Shown piece by piece: positions 46,331-57,579 of a DNA stretch of 64,000 nt; the stretch's first letter is position 1, and each line of letters starts with the position of its first letter. A program made the translations under genes and the position numbers. The stretch is from Globisporangium splendens (lineage: Eukaryota; Oomycota; Peronosporomycetes; Pythiales; Pythiaceae), in NCBI GenBank assembly GCA_006386115.1, contig VFIW01000128.1:1-64000 (forward strand), written 5' to 3'. Under the pieces are notes generated by a model. That model searched no databases. It had not been told where the DNA came from and saw nothing but the letters and a program-made list of their open reading frames with translations.

Positions 46331-47629
46331 TTATGCCTGCATGAGGATCTGCTTGAGCTTGGCGTCACGAAGCACGCTGCGCAACGACCACCCGTTGAAT
46401 CCATTTTCATCGCCGTACGTGCGCCAGCTCCAGAACGTCCAGCCGCCGGCAGCTTGGTTGTGCACCTTGACTTGCGCCTCGGCAAACTCGTAGAACTGGG
46501 TCTTGCTGTTGCCGAATTTGTTCGACGTCGCGAAACTCCACTCCCCGAAAAACAAACGGTTGTGGTTCGCGCGCGCATGCCACTTCGTCAACTTGGCCTG
46601 GTACTCGGTTTTCACGGACACGTTGATGAGGTCCGCTTCCGTCGTGTTCTCGTAGCCCCAGACAAAGTACGGGTGCCACTCGACCCAGACGTTCTTGTAC
46701 GTTGGCACTTGCATGAAGCCCACCATCGTGTCGGCGTTCTGCTTGTACAGCAGTGGTGCGACGGTCAGTACGCAGTCGTTTCCGGTGCCTCGGATGGCCG
46801 TGTACGCGTCTTGGTAGTACTGGTAGAGCGCGGCTTCCTTTGTCGTCAACGTTGGCTCGTTCATGAGGCCGATGCCAAGGAACGCAGCGTCGCTTTTGTA
46901 TCGATTCGCGAGGAACGTGGCCACTGCTACCGTGTTTTGCACGTTCTCAGGGTAGTCGCTCCAGTACGCTTTGCCCTTGTTGGTTGGCGACGAGTGGTCA
47001 GCGCCATTCTGCGAGCCCTTGGCGCCGTGGATACTGATGAGCACGGCGATGTTGTGCTTCTTGGCCCAGGTCCGGATGAGCAAGTCGAGGTACTTGAGCG
47101 TACCGGTTGTGTACGTCTTCCACTCGGCTTTCTTGGACGAGTCATTGTTGTCAAAACCGACGATCCAGTAGCCCACAGGCACACGGACAGTGTTGAGCCC
47201 GGCAGCGGCGATGGATGCAATGTCGGATTCGGTGATGAACGTGGCGTGGTGGGTCTCCAGCTTGGCGCGTGTGTCATCAGGGTTCTTCGACTTAGTGATC
47301 GCCGTGTACTCGCCTGCAAGACGATCCTCGTCACTCACGCCTTTCCAGAAGGCAGCATCCTGGGTCATCCAGTTCTCGGCGATCAGCCAGCCACCGAGGT
47401 TGACCCCGCGGCTTTTGACGGCTCCGCTACGGATCTGGGACTGAATATGCGTAGTTTGAGCCTTAGTTGACGCGCCGGTGTCTGCAGCACGGACCTCGCC
47501 GACATCACTGGAGTCGGCGGTCAGATTAGCACTCTTGAAGGTCAAGTCGGCTGTGGCAGCTTGCACCGATGGGGATACGACGGCCGTGAGGACTACGAAA
47601 CCGCTCAGGAGGACAATGACGCAACGCAT
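46331..47629 (-). CDS. Secreted GH5 exo-1,3-beta-glucanase-like protein A, 432 aa
   Basis: Glycoside hydrolase family 5 enzymes with the SRGVNLGGWL...ENWM opening act on beta-1,3-glucan, the main oomycete wall polymer. The signal peptide is MRCVIVLLSGFVVLTAVVSPSVQA; a 35-residue linker precedes the catalytic domain. The acid/base Glu258 lies in GLMNEP and the nucleophile Glu363 in FFGEWSFA; the substrate-site residues in WVEWHPYFVWGY are also kept. The first ATG at 47629 begins the signal peptide. About 66-80 nt upstream is an initiator-like TCATAACGCAATTT. It has a longer N-terminal linker than proteins B and C. Confidence 0.93.
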   Translation of the reverse strand: MRCVIVLLSGFVVLTAVVSPSVQAATADLTFKSANLTADSSDVGEVRAADTGASTKAQTTHIQSQIRSGAVKSRGVNLGGWLIAENWMTQDAAFWKGVSDEDRLAGEYTAITKSKNPDDTRAKLETHHATFITESDIASIAAAGLNTVRVPVGYWIVGFDNNDSSKKAEWKTYTTGTLKYLDLLIRTWAKKHNIAVLISIHGAKGSQNGADHSSPTNKGKAYWSDYPENVQNTVAVATFLANRYKSDAAFLGIGLMNEPTLTTKEAALYQYYQDAYTAIRGTGNDCVLTVAPLLYKQNADTMVGFMQVPTYKNVWVEWHPYFVWGYENTTEADLINVSVKTEYQAKLTKWHARANHNRLFFGEWSFATSNKFGNSKTQFYEFAEAQVKVHNQAAGGWTFWSWRTYGDENGFNGWSLRSVLRDAKLKQILMQA

Positions 47630-48583
47630 GGTGGTGATCAAGCAGAGACGGAGTGGTTGGAGGCTAGGAGCTTGTTGTGCCTTGCTGGTTGCAAAGTAAA
47701 TTGCGTTATGACGAAGCTGGAGCTTTTATCATGGAGACGAAAGCCCAAAGCATCCCTACATCCAGTGTGCCTCATGGTGCGAGAAGATCCGAACCAGACT
47801 CATTGACACGTAGTCCAGACGCTGCAACATCCGTTGACAGGAGCAGACACACAGATGAGAAAGGCGCATGCGCCGCAACCTCAGCGAATCCGCACAAACA
47901 GCTCGAACAGCCACAAGTCGATCGTCACATGGCATCAGCATGGCTCTTCTTTGGGGTAGGTCTCTTCCCCAGATGTCCTCCAGATACGTAGCTCTCTGAA
48001 GAGCAGCAGCGCCATCGGCGCCAACACATCGGCGCCAAGGTGGACTCGCGCAGCGAAAGACGCGGAAGAGACCTCGACGGCCACACAATGCGCTCGTTCG
48101 TGGATCCCAGCCTGTAGAGTGGGAAGGAGGACGAACACTTGACGCTACAACTTTCATTCGGGAAAACAGATCAAATGAGGGGGCAACAAATTGACTCTGG
48201 AGGTATCGAAGCGCGACTGTCAATACTTGGCGAGTCCGCATGGTCGTGCGGAACTTGGGAGTTGGTAGGAGACCTGCTGTAGCACCATCTCCGCGTTGCC
48301 AGGTCGAATTCGCAAGCAACACTCACGCATCAGCACACTTTCATGTGCCACCATAGAGAATCAGCATCCAAATGTTGGCCGCAGTGTCCACTGGAACATT
48401 GTTCTACTGAGCTATTGTGTGGACGAGAAAGCAATCCAAGTTTGTGGAGAACAATGCCTTATAATTGAAAGAGATGCAGTGTGGTTTATCCTAATTCTAT
48501 GAAATAAAGGCGGTCAAAGTAAAAGTCGCCGCCAGGAACGACGAATGCAAATAAATCATGGCTACACGCCGACGTCGTCAAGC
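47630..48583. other. Intergenic
   Basis: A minus-strand open frame of 188 codons at 47756-48322 has low-complexity Arg/Cys-rich text and no recognisable family. The downstream end should include the 3' region of the prominin-like gene. Confidence 0.35.
47696..47711 (-). promoter_or_regulatory. Initiator-like core promoter of GH5 A
   Basis: TCATAACGCAATTTAC on the minus strand: the TCAT core is followed by CAATTT, the flanking element. Confidence 0.4.
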
Positions 48584-51172
48584 TCACTTGAACTTCACTT
48601 CGTTGTCCATGACGTGGCTGCCGTTGCCGCGCGCCTTGAGTCGCTTGAGCGCGATGATGAGGCAGATATTGACGGGGATGAGGAAGACGCCCGCGAGGAA
48701 GAGCAGAAGCGAGATCATCGTGAACGCTGGCATGAGGTCCCCGCAGAGCGCGTCATAGACCTCAAAGAAACCGTCCTTGATGAACGTGCAGTACATCTCG
48801 GCTTTGAACTGGTCCACGTACTTGAGCAAGCTGGACGTGAGGTTGTCCTTGATCGTCACGATCTTGTTGTTGAGCGCCGTCGTGTTCGCCGCGAACTCGT
48901 TCGTGACCGTTTCCACGTTGGCGATGTTGGTGTGCATGTCGTCGACGAATTGATCCGCGCTTTCTTTCAACTGGATAAATTGGTACGCAGGCTCGTACAG
49001 CTCGAGGATGAACACGGAAAACTTGCACGGGTTGGCTGTCTTCTGGCATTGAAACGGTTCGCCATTGCCCGGGCTGACGCACTTGAGGTCATAGTCATTG
49101 TACCGGTCTTCCATGTACTCTTCCGCCGTGGCGCCACCACTAGTCACTCCACCGTTCGCAGTCCAAGGGGTAAAGATATTGGACTGCTGGTAGTTGCCAT
49201 CGTTGGGATCGCACTGGATATTGCGCTGCTTGGTATACTTGTTCAGAGTCGTGAAGAAATCGGCGGGCAGCGTCGTGTTGATCTTGAACGTCGACGCGTC
49301 GGTGTTCTTGATCTCGGCCGTGAACGTGTTGAGCGACGAAAAGTCGAGCATCGACGACGTGTCGAGGTTCGGGAAATTGATGTTGCTAAAGTTGAGACTC
49401 TCCGAGAGATCGAACACGTCGACGAGCAAGTCGTTGCTGAAGCATGCGTTCGCGACGTCGCCCGCGATAGTGTGGCCGAGCGGCACGGTCCAGTCCGTGA
49501 CGAAGATCAGCGTGACTTCGCAGGCATCGCCCAAGACCACACTCACGGCCAAGAACACGGAGCTCACGATGAAGGTGATGATGAGCGCGATAAATCCGAC
49601 CAAGTACGCGATGTGGATGATGTTGGCGAGGAACTTGAGCGGCGTGAGTCCGAACAGGATACCAATCAAGCCCAGCACGATCACGACCAGCGCGAGCGCG
49701 AACAGCACCAACACGCCCGCTTGCTGCGCGATCTTCTGGTCATCGTAGCGGCTCTGGTACTCCGTCACTTGCTCACTCCCGTCGCTGATCGAAGTGTTGA
49801 GATCCTTGAGCATTGAATTCACGACGTCGTCGATCTGCAAGCGCACCGAGTCCTTGATCGTCACGAGCTTGCTCGTCAGCATCGAGCGCACTTCCTTCAG
49901 TTTCGTCACGCCAGGCTCCGCCTTCGTCTTGATTTCAGCCGAGGCATCGCCAACGGACTTGCTGATCGTCGTGCACACGTCACACGCGACGCAGTACGGG
50001 TCGCCCGTCGAGACGGTGCAGCCCGTGGGGAGCGTGCGGTTGGCCGTGTCCGTTTGGAAGGCATCGAACGCACCTGTGACTTCCGTGATGCCTTTCTCAA
50101 TAAAGGCTGTGTCACCGAGGGTTGAACTGATCTTGTCGGCTGACGTCACGACAGTTTCACTCACGCTCTCCAGCGGGGTCTGCAACTTGACAACCCACTG
50201 CGTGCCGTTGCCGAGCGTGTGCGTCGCCGCGTCAAAGATATCCGATACCGCGGACGTGAGTGTCTTCTGGTGGATCAAGGACGCGCCGGCGACCACAATC
50301 ACGCCGATCGAAAACAGCAGGAAGAACAACAGCGGAAGGAACTTCTGCATCCACGTGTAGCCGCCTTCTTTCGGCGAGCGACCGCCGCAGCGGTTGCAGC
50401 AGCAGCGGCATAGAAGGAAAAAGATCATCGTCAGAAAACTCAACGCCGCGAGAATGATGCCTGGTACAACAAAGATCAGCAGCCCTTGGAGCCACTTTAT
50501 GAGCTTGTCCTTTGCATCATCGTACGTCATGTCGTTGCTCGAGAGTCCCACGTCCTCGGCATACACGGCGTAACGGTTCTCATTCGTGGCATTGATCTCG
50601 CGCCAGTAGCAATTTGGCTTCACTTCGCACATGCGGTTCGTGTCGTATTCGGTGATCAGGCTACTCTCAATAAGATGCGCGCGGTTGATGCGGATGCAGT
50701 CGCCGTTGTCGTCTTTGTACGCCAGGTTGCTTGTGGGGCTCACATACCGGATGCTCGGATTCTTCTCCGGGTCCAACGACTTGCCCTTGACTTTCTCCTC
50801 GCACAAGTAAATCTGCACGGCGTGGATCAAGTCTTGGTAGAAATGGTCCGAGCCGCCGCGCATCTTCTTGATCGCGTCGCGCACCGACTTGCCGATTTTA
50901 TTCGCTTCACCCACGGCATCGTCAAGAGTATCATTCGTCGTGAGTCGACGGTGCTGCTGCTGCTGCTGGAAGTAACCGTGCATGTGCGAAAACTGGGGTT
51001 CGCTCTTGCTAGTCTTGCCGTGCAGCATGCTCAAAGCCGACGAAGGAGGAACCTGTCCGCCATGCGCTGTGGACACCACGAGCACAAGAACTGCGAGGAG
51101 CACTTGAAGCATGCGAGCAGACCTCTGAGGTCGCACACTTCGATCACGATTTTGAAAACGTATCGATGCCAT
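48584..51172 (-). CDS. Prominin-like five-pass membrane glycoprotein, 862 aa
   Basis: Topology read from hydrophobic segments: a signal peptide (LQVLLAVLVLVVSTAHG); an extracellular part; TM1 (FVVPGIILAALSFLTMIFFLL) running into a Cys-rich turn CRCCCNRCGG; TM2 (FLPLLFFLLFSIGVIVVAGA); a first large loop with paired cysteines and helical text; TM3 and TM4 close together (VLVLFALALVVIVLGLIGIL, then HIAYLVGFIALIITFIV); a second large loop with several Asn-glycosylation sites; TM5 (MISLLLFLAGVFLIPVNICL); and a short cytoplasmic tail. Five passes, two large outer loops and a Cys-rich first inner loop are the prominin (CD133) plan, found in membrane protrusions and cilia. I infer the family from topology, not from a specific motif. 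Start at 51172; an alternative Met lies 20 residues later. Intron-free. Confidence 0.72.
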   Translation of the reverse strand: MASIRFQNRDRSVRPQRSARMLQVLLAVLVLVVSTAHGGQVPPSSALSMLHGKTSKSEPQFSHMHGYFQQQQQHRRLTTNDTLDDAVGEANKIGKSVRDAIKKMRGGSDHFYQDLIHAVQIYLCEEKVKGKSLDPEKNPSIRYVSPTSNLAYKDDNGDCIRINRAHLIESSLITEYDTNRMCEVKPNCYWREINATNENRYAVYAEDVGLSSNDMTYDDAKDKLIKWLQGLLIFVVPGIILAALSFLTMIFFLLCRCCCNRCGGRSPKEGGYTWMQKFLPLLFFLLFSIGVIVVAGASLIHQKTLTSAVSDIFDAATHTLGNGTQWVVKLQTPLESVSETVVTSADKISSTLGDTAFIEKGITEVTGAFDAFQTDTANRTLPTGCTVSTGDPYCVACDVCTTISKSVGDASAEIKTKAEPGVTKLKEVRSMLTSKLVTIKDSVRLQIDDVVNSMLKDLNTSISDGSEQVTEYQSRYDDQKIAQQAGVLVLFALALVVIVLGLIGILFGLTPLKFLANIIHIAYLVGFIALIITFIVSSVFLAVSVVLGDACEVTLIFVTDWTVPLGHTIAGDVANACFSNDLLVDVFDLSESLNFSNINFPNLDTSSMLDFSSLNTFTAEIKNTDASTFKINTTLPADFFTTLNKYTKQRNIQCDPNDGNYQQSNIFTPWTANGGVTSGGATAEEYMEDRYNDYDLKCVSPGNGEPFQCQKTANPCKFSVFILELYEPAYQFIQLKESADQFVDDMHTNIANVETVTNEFAANTTALNNKIVTIKDNLTSSLLKYVDQFKAEMYCTFIKDGFFEVYDALCGDLMPAFTMISLLLFLAGVFLIPVNICLIIALKRLKARGNGSHVMDNEVKFK

Positions 51173-52060
51173 TGAGTCCTTGTCTCTCTTCCTGAACCGG
51201 TTGCTGCACCTGTTCTTGCTCACCCTCTTTTGTTTCTTGTGGGGCAGGCAGGAGCTGCTGGAAACACAGGAAAACGAAGAATGATGCCTCCCTGAACCTG
51301 GGCGTCAAGATAACTGTATCTTTATGGGTGTGCATTCATTCCCCCCATACACCAAGAGAAATTGGACCTGGGAAGCTCAAGTTGATTGGAAATAGACTCG
51401 TGCATCCCGCTGTTCTTGTCTGATCTTGAGCGAGTAATTATAGCGAGCGAGGTTCTTTTTCAGGATGGTGGTGCCGCTCGCCAGCCACCAGAGCTTGTCA
51501 CGCAATCTCATACCCAGTGCGATCCCGTTGCGAGAAGATGCTATTTCTTCTCTTGCAGCAGTAGGCTGGCCGATCTCACAACTAAATCTGGGCGCCTTGG
51601 ATCACCCTGCCTGTGAAAAACGACGACCCACGATGACAGGATTAGAACACAAGCGAAGGCAATTATAGAAAATGGTTCAGGCGTGCAGCAGGTGCACGCA
51701 AACCCACCGGAATCTCCTTATCACCGAGCGCATGTATAGTAAACGCGTTCGTGCCCCCAACGCTGCTTATAACTCTTTCTCTCGCACCTGTACACACACA
51801 CACACAAGCAAGGAATGCCTTTATAACTTACTCACCAAGACGCTGCAAGCTCGTACATCTGTGCATTGTTGAATTTCTTTCGTCTTTTTGTTCTTTGATT
51901 TTCCTGAAAGGAAAAAAAGCCATATGCACACACTCCAAACTCAAAAAAAGCTCTAAGAGTGATTCATTGCTCTTCACCTTGTCTTTTTCTTGTGTGTTGT
52001 TCGTGTCACTGGCGCTGCAACATCTCGAAAGCAGTTGACTCTTGATCTCTGCTGGAACCT
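51173..52060. other. Intergenic between prominin-like gene and OGDH
   Basis: Holds the upstream region of the prominin-like gene and the 3' end of OGDH, with a (CA)n run at about 51791-51807. No gene recognised. Confidence 0.4.
51269..51284 (-). promoter_or_regulatory. Initiator-like core promoter of prominin-like gene
   Basis: TCATTCTTCGTTTTCC on the minus strand, about 97-112 nt before the ATG; good TCATTCT core with a T-rich flank. Confidence 0.45.
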
Positions 52061-55000
52061 TTAGAGCGTCAACGCCTTGTCAATGATTCTACTCTGCTCG
52101 ATCTGGTGCACAGCGTGGTAACCAGTGGCTGGAGCAGCAGCAGCCGAGCGGCCGACATAGTTAGGTCTTCGGCTGTCCGAGTTGATCTTGGCCAATGCCG
52201 TCTCGATGCGAGGAGACACGTACGTCCAGAAACCCATGTTCTGAGGCTCTTCTTGCACCCACGTGACTTGAGCGTTCTTGTAACGAGCCGACTCCTCTGC
52301 GACCTTGTCGAATGGGAACGGCGCAATCTGCTCCACACGCACGAGAGCAATGTTGTCGATACCACGTTCTTCACGCTCCTGCGCTAATTCGTAGTAGATC
52401 TTGCCCGAGCAGAACACCACACGCTTCACATCGTCGTCCTTCACCAACTTTTCAGGCGACACTTCAGGGATGACACGGTGGAACTGCGTACCTTCGGCCA
52501 TATCTTCCAACTTTGACGATGCTTGACGCAAACGCAACAAGTGCTTTGGTTGGACCGAGATCAATGGCTTTCGGAAATCACGGTGAATTTGACGACGCAA
52601 GACATGGAAGTACTGAGCTGGCGTCGAGCAGTACACAACTTGCCAGTTCGTGTGCTGAATCTGCATGCGGTTCTCTTCGTCCATCAATGGCACAACATCT
52701 GGATCATCGTCGGTCGATTGCAGATAACGTTCGACACGGCACGACGAGTGCTCAGCACCCTGACCTTCGTAACCGTGCGGCAAGAGCATCACCAAGCCAG
52801 ATTGGCGCATCCACTTGTCCTCACCAGCGCTCAGGAACTGGTCGATCATAATCTGAGCACCGTTGGCAAAGTCACCGAATTGAGCTTCCCACATAACCAA
52901 AGCGTTTGGGTTCTCCAACGAGTAACCAAGTTCAAAGCCGAGCACACCGAACTCCGACAGCGAACTGTTCGAGGCAACGAATTCGGCTTGCGTCTCTGGG
53001 ATGCTGTCACCAACGTTCTTGTACTCCAACGGAGCCGACGGCAAAGTCTTCTTGGCCAAATTGTTCAATGGAACATATTCGTTGTTTGTCTGTTGGTCGT
53101 GCAGCACCGCGTGACGGTGGCTGAACGTACCACGTTCGACATCCTGTCCACTGATACGCACGTGGTTGCCTTCAAGAAGCAACGTACCCCAAGCAAGAGC
53201 TTCCGCGGTACCCCAGTCAATGCCCTCCGCAGCGTCAATCGTTGCCTTCTTGGCGCTGATGATGCGCTCGAGTTGTCGGTTCAACTGGAAACCTTCAGGG
53301 ATTTCCGTGATCTTCGCACCAACGTGCTTCAAAACATCGAGATCGACACCGGTGCGGCGGATACGCGAGATTTGGTTTGGGCTCTTGAACGATTCCCAAC
53401 GGTTAGCAAGCCAGTCACTCTTCTTCGTTGGTTCCCAGTTCTTCGATTCTTCGAACGTAGATTGGAAGAAAGTCCACACCTTCTCGGTCACAGCATCGCA
53501 CTCTCCTTTCGAAGCGACACCAGACGATACAAGCTTATCAACGTACATGTCCAAGACCGAGCTCATCTGAGCAATCTTCTTGTACATCAGTGGTTGCGTG
53601 AAGAAAGGATTGTCGACTTCGTTGTGACCGAAACGACGGTAGCACTGCAAGTTGATGATCACATCCGAGCTCCACTTTTGACGCCACTCGGCGGCAAATT
53701 CGAACACCTTCACCACCGATTCTGGATCGTCACCGTTCACGTGCAAGATTGGGATGTCCATCGCCTTGCCCAAATCAGTGCAGTACTGCGACGAGCGCGA
53801 GTTCTTTGGGTCCGTCGTGAAGCCAATCTGGTTGTTCACAACGACGTGGATGGTACCACCAGTGTCGTAGTTCTCCAAATCAGACAGTTGCATCATTTCG
53901 TACACCACGCCTTGGCCACTGAACGCCGCGTCACCGTGGAGCAAAAGCGGCATCACCTTACGCTCGGCTTCGGCATCGTTACCCAAGTAGAATTGCTTGG
54001 CGCGAACCTTGCCGACAACGACTGGGTCCACGGCTTCCAAGTGCGAAGGGTTCGCCACAAGCGACAAGTGCACCTTGCGGCCGTCTGGGTACATGCGATC
54101 GTACGACGTACCAAGATGGTACTTGACATCACCCGAGTTCGACCAGTCCTCAATGTCTTGCTGCTTGTACGCTTCGACATCGACGTGCGTGCCCTGGAAT
54201 TCCTTGAAAATCTGCTGGATAGGCTTACGGATGACGTTCGAGAGCACATTCAAACGACCACGGTGAGGCATACCGATGACCAAGTGCTCCATGCCCAACT
54301 CCGTCGCGCGGTCGATCATGTACTTGAGACCTGGGATGAGTGATTCCGCACCATCAAGACCGAAACGCTTCGTGGTGTTGTATTTGTTGCCCAAGAAACG
54401 CTCAAACACGACCGAGAACGCGAGACGCTCCAAGATGTGCATTTGCTTTTCCTTGGACTCCTCCGACTTGACCAAGTGCTCCATGCTCGCACGGATCCAG
54501 TTGCACTTGTCACGGTTCAGGATGTGCATGTACTGCACACCGATCTTACTGCAATACGTTTCCTTCAGGCGCTGCACGATTTCACCGAGGGTCAACGTGT
54601 TGTTGCCTTCCGCCAACTCTTCCAAGAAACCCGATACACCCGAAGAGCTACACAAATTAACAAAACCACATAACCACATGAGCCACACTGCCAAAGTCCC
54701 GCTACGCAACCACTGGAGAAGGATCTGCACTTACAAGTTCTTTGGGATCGCAATGACGCGGTTCAAGTCCGCATCGGTGAAGCCGTATTGCTTGATGTCC
54801 AATTCTGGAATGTCTGGGCGCTGCTGCAGACCCAAAGGGTCCAAGTTGGCCACTTCGTGACCACGCACTTGGTACGCACGGATCAAGTAGCTCAGCCCGA
54901 GCGCATCGTTCTGGTCCACCGACGACGCGGACGCCGCGGCAACGCCGACCGACTGGACAGGCTTCACGCCGCTTTGGATCGTTGGTGGTGGAATGAACGC

Positions 55001-55460
55001 CTCGCCTGGCACAGCACCGCTTTCCACGCCACGGAAGTACACATCCCACGACTTGTGCACGCTGCCAAAATAATACACACAAGTCAGTCAGATGATGTTC
55101 ATAATATATCCATCTACACACACGACGGCTTCTCTCGTTATCTTTTATAAAATAGTGAGAGAAATCCCGAGTGTGTGTACCAGCAATAAATCATTCGGCT
55201 CTATCGAAGGAGCCGATACACGAGACCGTATGCACATACCTTTGCGGGTTGGTCTTCCAGCTGTCATACATCTCCTCAACGTAGGCGTTGTTGGTGCCCG
55301 TGAGGAAGGTCTCGCTCGGGTGCGGCGTCGACGAGAACGCGCGCACAAACGAGCGGTCCATCGGCTTCATGGCCGACGCGTTCGTCACGCGCGCCGCCGC
55401 GTTCGCGCGGATGCCGCGACGCACGCACTTGGACGCGGCCGCGAGCCACTGCTGCGTCAT
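52061..55460 (-). CDS. OGDH: 2-oxoglutarate dehydrogenase E1 component, mitochondrial, 1044 aa
   Basis: Thiamine-diphosphate-dependent decarboxylase of the citric-acid-cycle 2-oxoglutarate dehydrogenase complex. Exons on the minus strand are 55460-55240, 55061-54735 and 54647-52061. Introns of 178 and 87 nt start GTATGT and GTAAGT and end TTGGCAG and TTGTGTAG. The joins give TNPQSVHKSWDVYFRG and AIPKNFSSGVSGFLEE and a frame of exactly 1045 codons. The thiamine-diphosphate motif begins GDAAFSGQGVVYEMMQLS and closes with VVNNQIGFTT; GMPHRGRLNVLSN and EAQFGDFANGAQ are also typical of the family. The N-terminus (MTQQWLAAASKCVRRGIRANAAARV) looks like a mitochondrial presequence. A core metabolic gene lying between the two arms of the PAP inverted duplication. 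Confidence 0.97.
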
Positions 55461-56257
55461 GATGAGGGAGAGAGGGAGAAGAAGATTGGGGAAAGAAAAC
55501 GCGCGGCCCAACTCCCGAAGACGCTCCTGGACGAAGTCGCTTGGATGCGGAGAAGACGCGAGTGTGTGTGTGTGGAACTCCCCCTTCGAGCCAAACGAGC
55601 GGCGAGCAAGCGTCAACTGCGCGCACAGCAGATTTGTCCGGTGAGGTGTTTTAAACGCATGTTGCAAACAGTCTTATGGTGCTGATACGCACCTTTGGAA
55701 GTTGGGACATGGTTTTACAGCAACTTTAGAGGGTGAAAATGCATCGCGTTTTGGAATATAAGCGAAAGTTGGAAGGTGAGAAGGGATCGGGGTGGAGGAT
55801 CCGCCCATGAGTGGACGAATGCTGCTGCTGGACCTGTCTGAGTTTAACACACTGCAGCACAAGATTTTAACACCCGCAGCGCGCCGGAACATCTCTGAGG
55901 ATCGATAAGATGCTGACATAAGTTACTGTGGATAGCCACTGTAGAAGCTAAATCTGGTGTTTGGAGCGCCTGCAAGGGATCCGTATCCGCCATTGTTGCT
56001 GCAATTGCTGGTGGCGTGCGCGTTGTTCGGTCGTTGATTTTCGCTTGAGGTGTCCCGGCTCGCTCATAAGATTAGAGATTCGAAAAGAGACAGACCCAGG
56101 TGCAACATCAAATCACTTGTCCCAGTACACCTCACCCATCAAAACAGCTCAAACGCCTCTTTCCTTCGTTTCATGAGACCTGTCAAATATATTAAGTCGC
56201 GTCTCGTCACCACATATTTCAGCAGCTGACACTCTCAGCATCCTGTCGAATATAAAA
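55461..56257. other. Intergenic 5' of OGDH
   Basis: About 800 bp; pyrimidine-rich on the minus strand directly before the OGDH ATG. No gene recognised. Confidence 0.45.
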
Positions 56258-57502
56258 CTAGAGGCGAATACGATCCAAGTGAATCAACAAGCTGCTGAGA
56301 AGCCAATGAGAAGCTCCGATCAGCGGCTCTGGTTGAAGTTCCATGCAGTCGAGCACTTTGCTGCTCTCACTCGCGATGAACTTCCACGAGAGCGTCGACG
56401 GCGTGACCTTGAGCTGGCCGATGCCGTAGTTCGTGTTGTCCCACTTGACGTTCCAAGGGCTCACAGTGTCCTTGTAGCTGGCGTGCGCTTCCGACGAACC
56501 GGTCGCGCCACTGATGATGTACACAGGCGCCTTTGGGTTCTTGTATGTCTTCTTGTCGGTTGACACACCGTCGAGCACTGGTTTGCTGTGTGCAATCGGG
56601 TAGTGGCGTTCGTACGCGTGCACGTGGCCACAGACCACGAGGTCGACCTTGTACTTGATGAAGAGCTCTTCGAAAGCCTTTTGCACTGGGAGAGCTTCGT
56701 CGACGGGGACACCATTGTCATCGGATTGACGGAGTGTGTAGAGCGCACGGTGCATACCGACAATCAACCATGGGGTGGTGCCACGGTTCTCGTTCGCCTT
56801 CTTCAGATCAGCTTCAAGCCACGCCATTTGGTTACCAAAGTTGCCGTTCTTGCGGCCAGTGTACGCGTTCTTGGGGGCATCTTGGTAGTCGGTTTCCGAC
56901 GAGATCGTCGTGAAGTGCACGGACGCGTAGTCGAACGAGTACCACATGTTCATGACACCACCACTTTCCGCCGACGGCATCTTGAAGCGCGTGTTGTACG
57001 CCGTGTAGTTGCCGAGCTGGTCTTTCTTCGAACCAGACACAATGCAAGTCGGCGAGTGGCACTCGGCTTCGTGGTTGCCGACAAGCACCATGTATGGCAC
57101 TTGCTGCATCACCGGCGTGAGCGAGTTCATCCAGCGGTTGTACGTCTCTTCGTAGTGGAAGCCCGTGACCTCCTTGACGCTCAAGAAGGAGTTGTCGGCG
57201 TACGAGATGTCGCCGACGTGGTAGATGAAATCGATCTTTCCTGCCAATGCATTCACGTACTTGTTGGAAGCCTCGGCATTTGCATCCACACCGAAATCGC
57301 CGTACACGGCGAGCTCGAACGTGTCTTTGCTGCCTGCAGCACGCGCTGTCGTGAAGGACGCAGCGTCGCTCTGGAACGAGGCGCTCGCAGCACTACCGAC
57401 CTTGTAAAAGTACTTGGTGTTCGCAGTCAATCCGCTCACGGTCGCGTGGTAGTTGTGCTGCGAGTAGATGAGTAAAAGCTCTCCTTGAAGATCCCGTATC
57501 AA
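56258..57502 (-). pseudogene. Truncated purple acid phosphatase copy (PAP 5), chimeric at both ends
   Basis: The frame of 414 codons matches PAP 4 residues about 139-511 nearly perfectly and keeps all metal-ligand blocks (YGDFG, GDISYAD, GNHEAE, VGMHR, GHVHAYERH). It lacks the signal peptide, the Cys-rich N-terminus and part of the fibronectin-like domain. The first residues (IRDLQGELLLIYSQH) and last residues after KVLD (CMELQPEPLIG...) come from unrelated flanking DNA. There is no sign of its own promoter or export signal, so I treat it as a duplication fragment rather than a gene. The open frame is kept because the copy is very recent. Confidence 0.85.
56346..57460 (-). repeat. Arm B of the ~1.1-kb inverted duplication
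   Basis: Reverse-complement copy of 44535-45655. The arms are in opposite orientation about 10.7 kb apart and enclose GH5 A, the prominin-like gene and OGDH. Confidence 0.93.
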
Positions 57503-57579
57503 AGCTTAGCCCGCAACAACCAGAAGCCGTAAGCGGAGACCCGCACGTTGCCGCCTGGTGCTGTGGACTTCGAGAGCGC

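Noticed and set aside
46325..47470. 381-codon plus-strand frame opposite GH5 A
   Set aside because: Antisense shadow; similar mirrored frames appear opposite GH5 B and C.
47756..48322. 188-codon minus-strand open frame
   Set aside because: No domain, no signal peptide, composition typical of non-coding DNA.
48545..49816. 423-codon plus-strand frame opposite the prominin-like gene
   Set aside because: Arg/Glu/His-rich mirror sequence of the real gene.
52523..54343. 606-codon plus-strand open frame opposite OGDH
   Set aside because: A mirror of the OGDH coding frame caused by GC-rich third positions; it has no domains of its own.
56588..57475. Plus-strand frame opposite PAP 5, repeated opposite PAP 4
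   Set aside because: It is repeated only because the underlying PAP sequence is duplicated; both copies are antisense shadows.
56258..57502. PAP 5 as a functional phosphatase
   Set aside because: It lacks the signal peptide and N-terminal domains, and both ends are read from unrelated flanking DNA.
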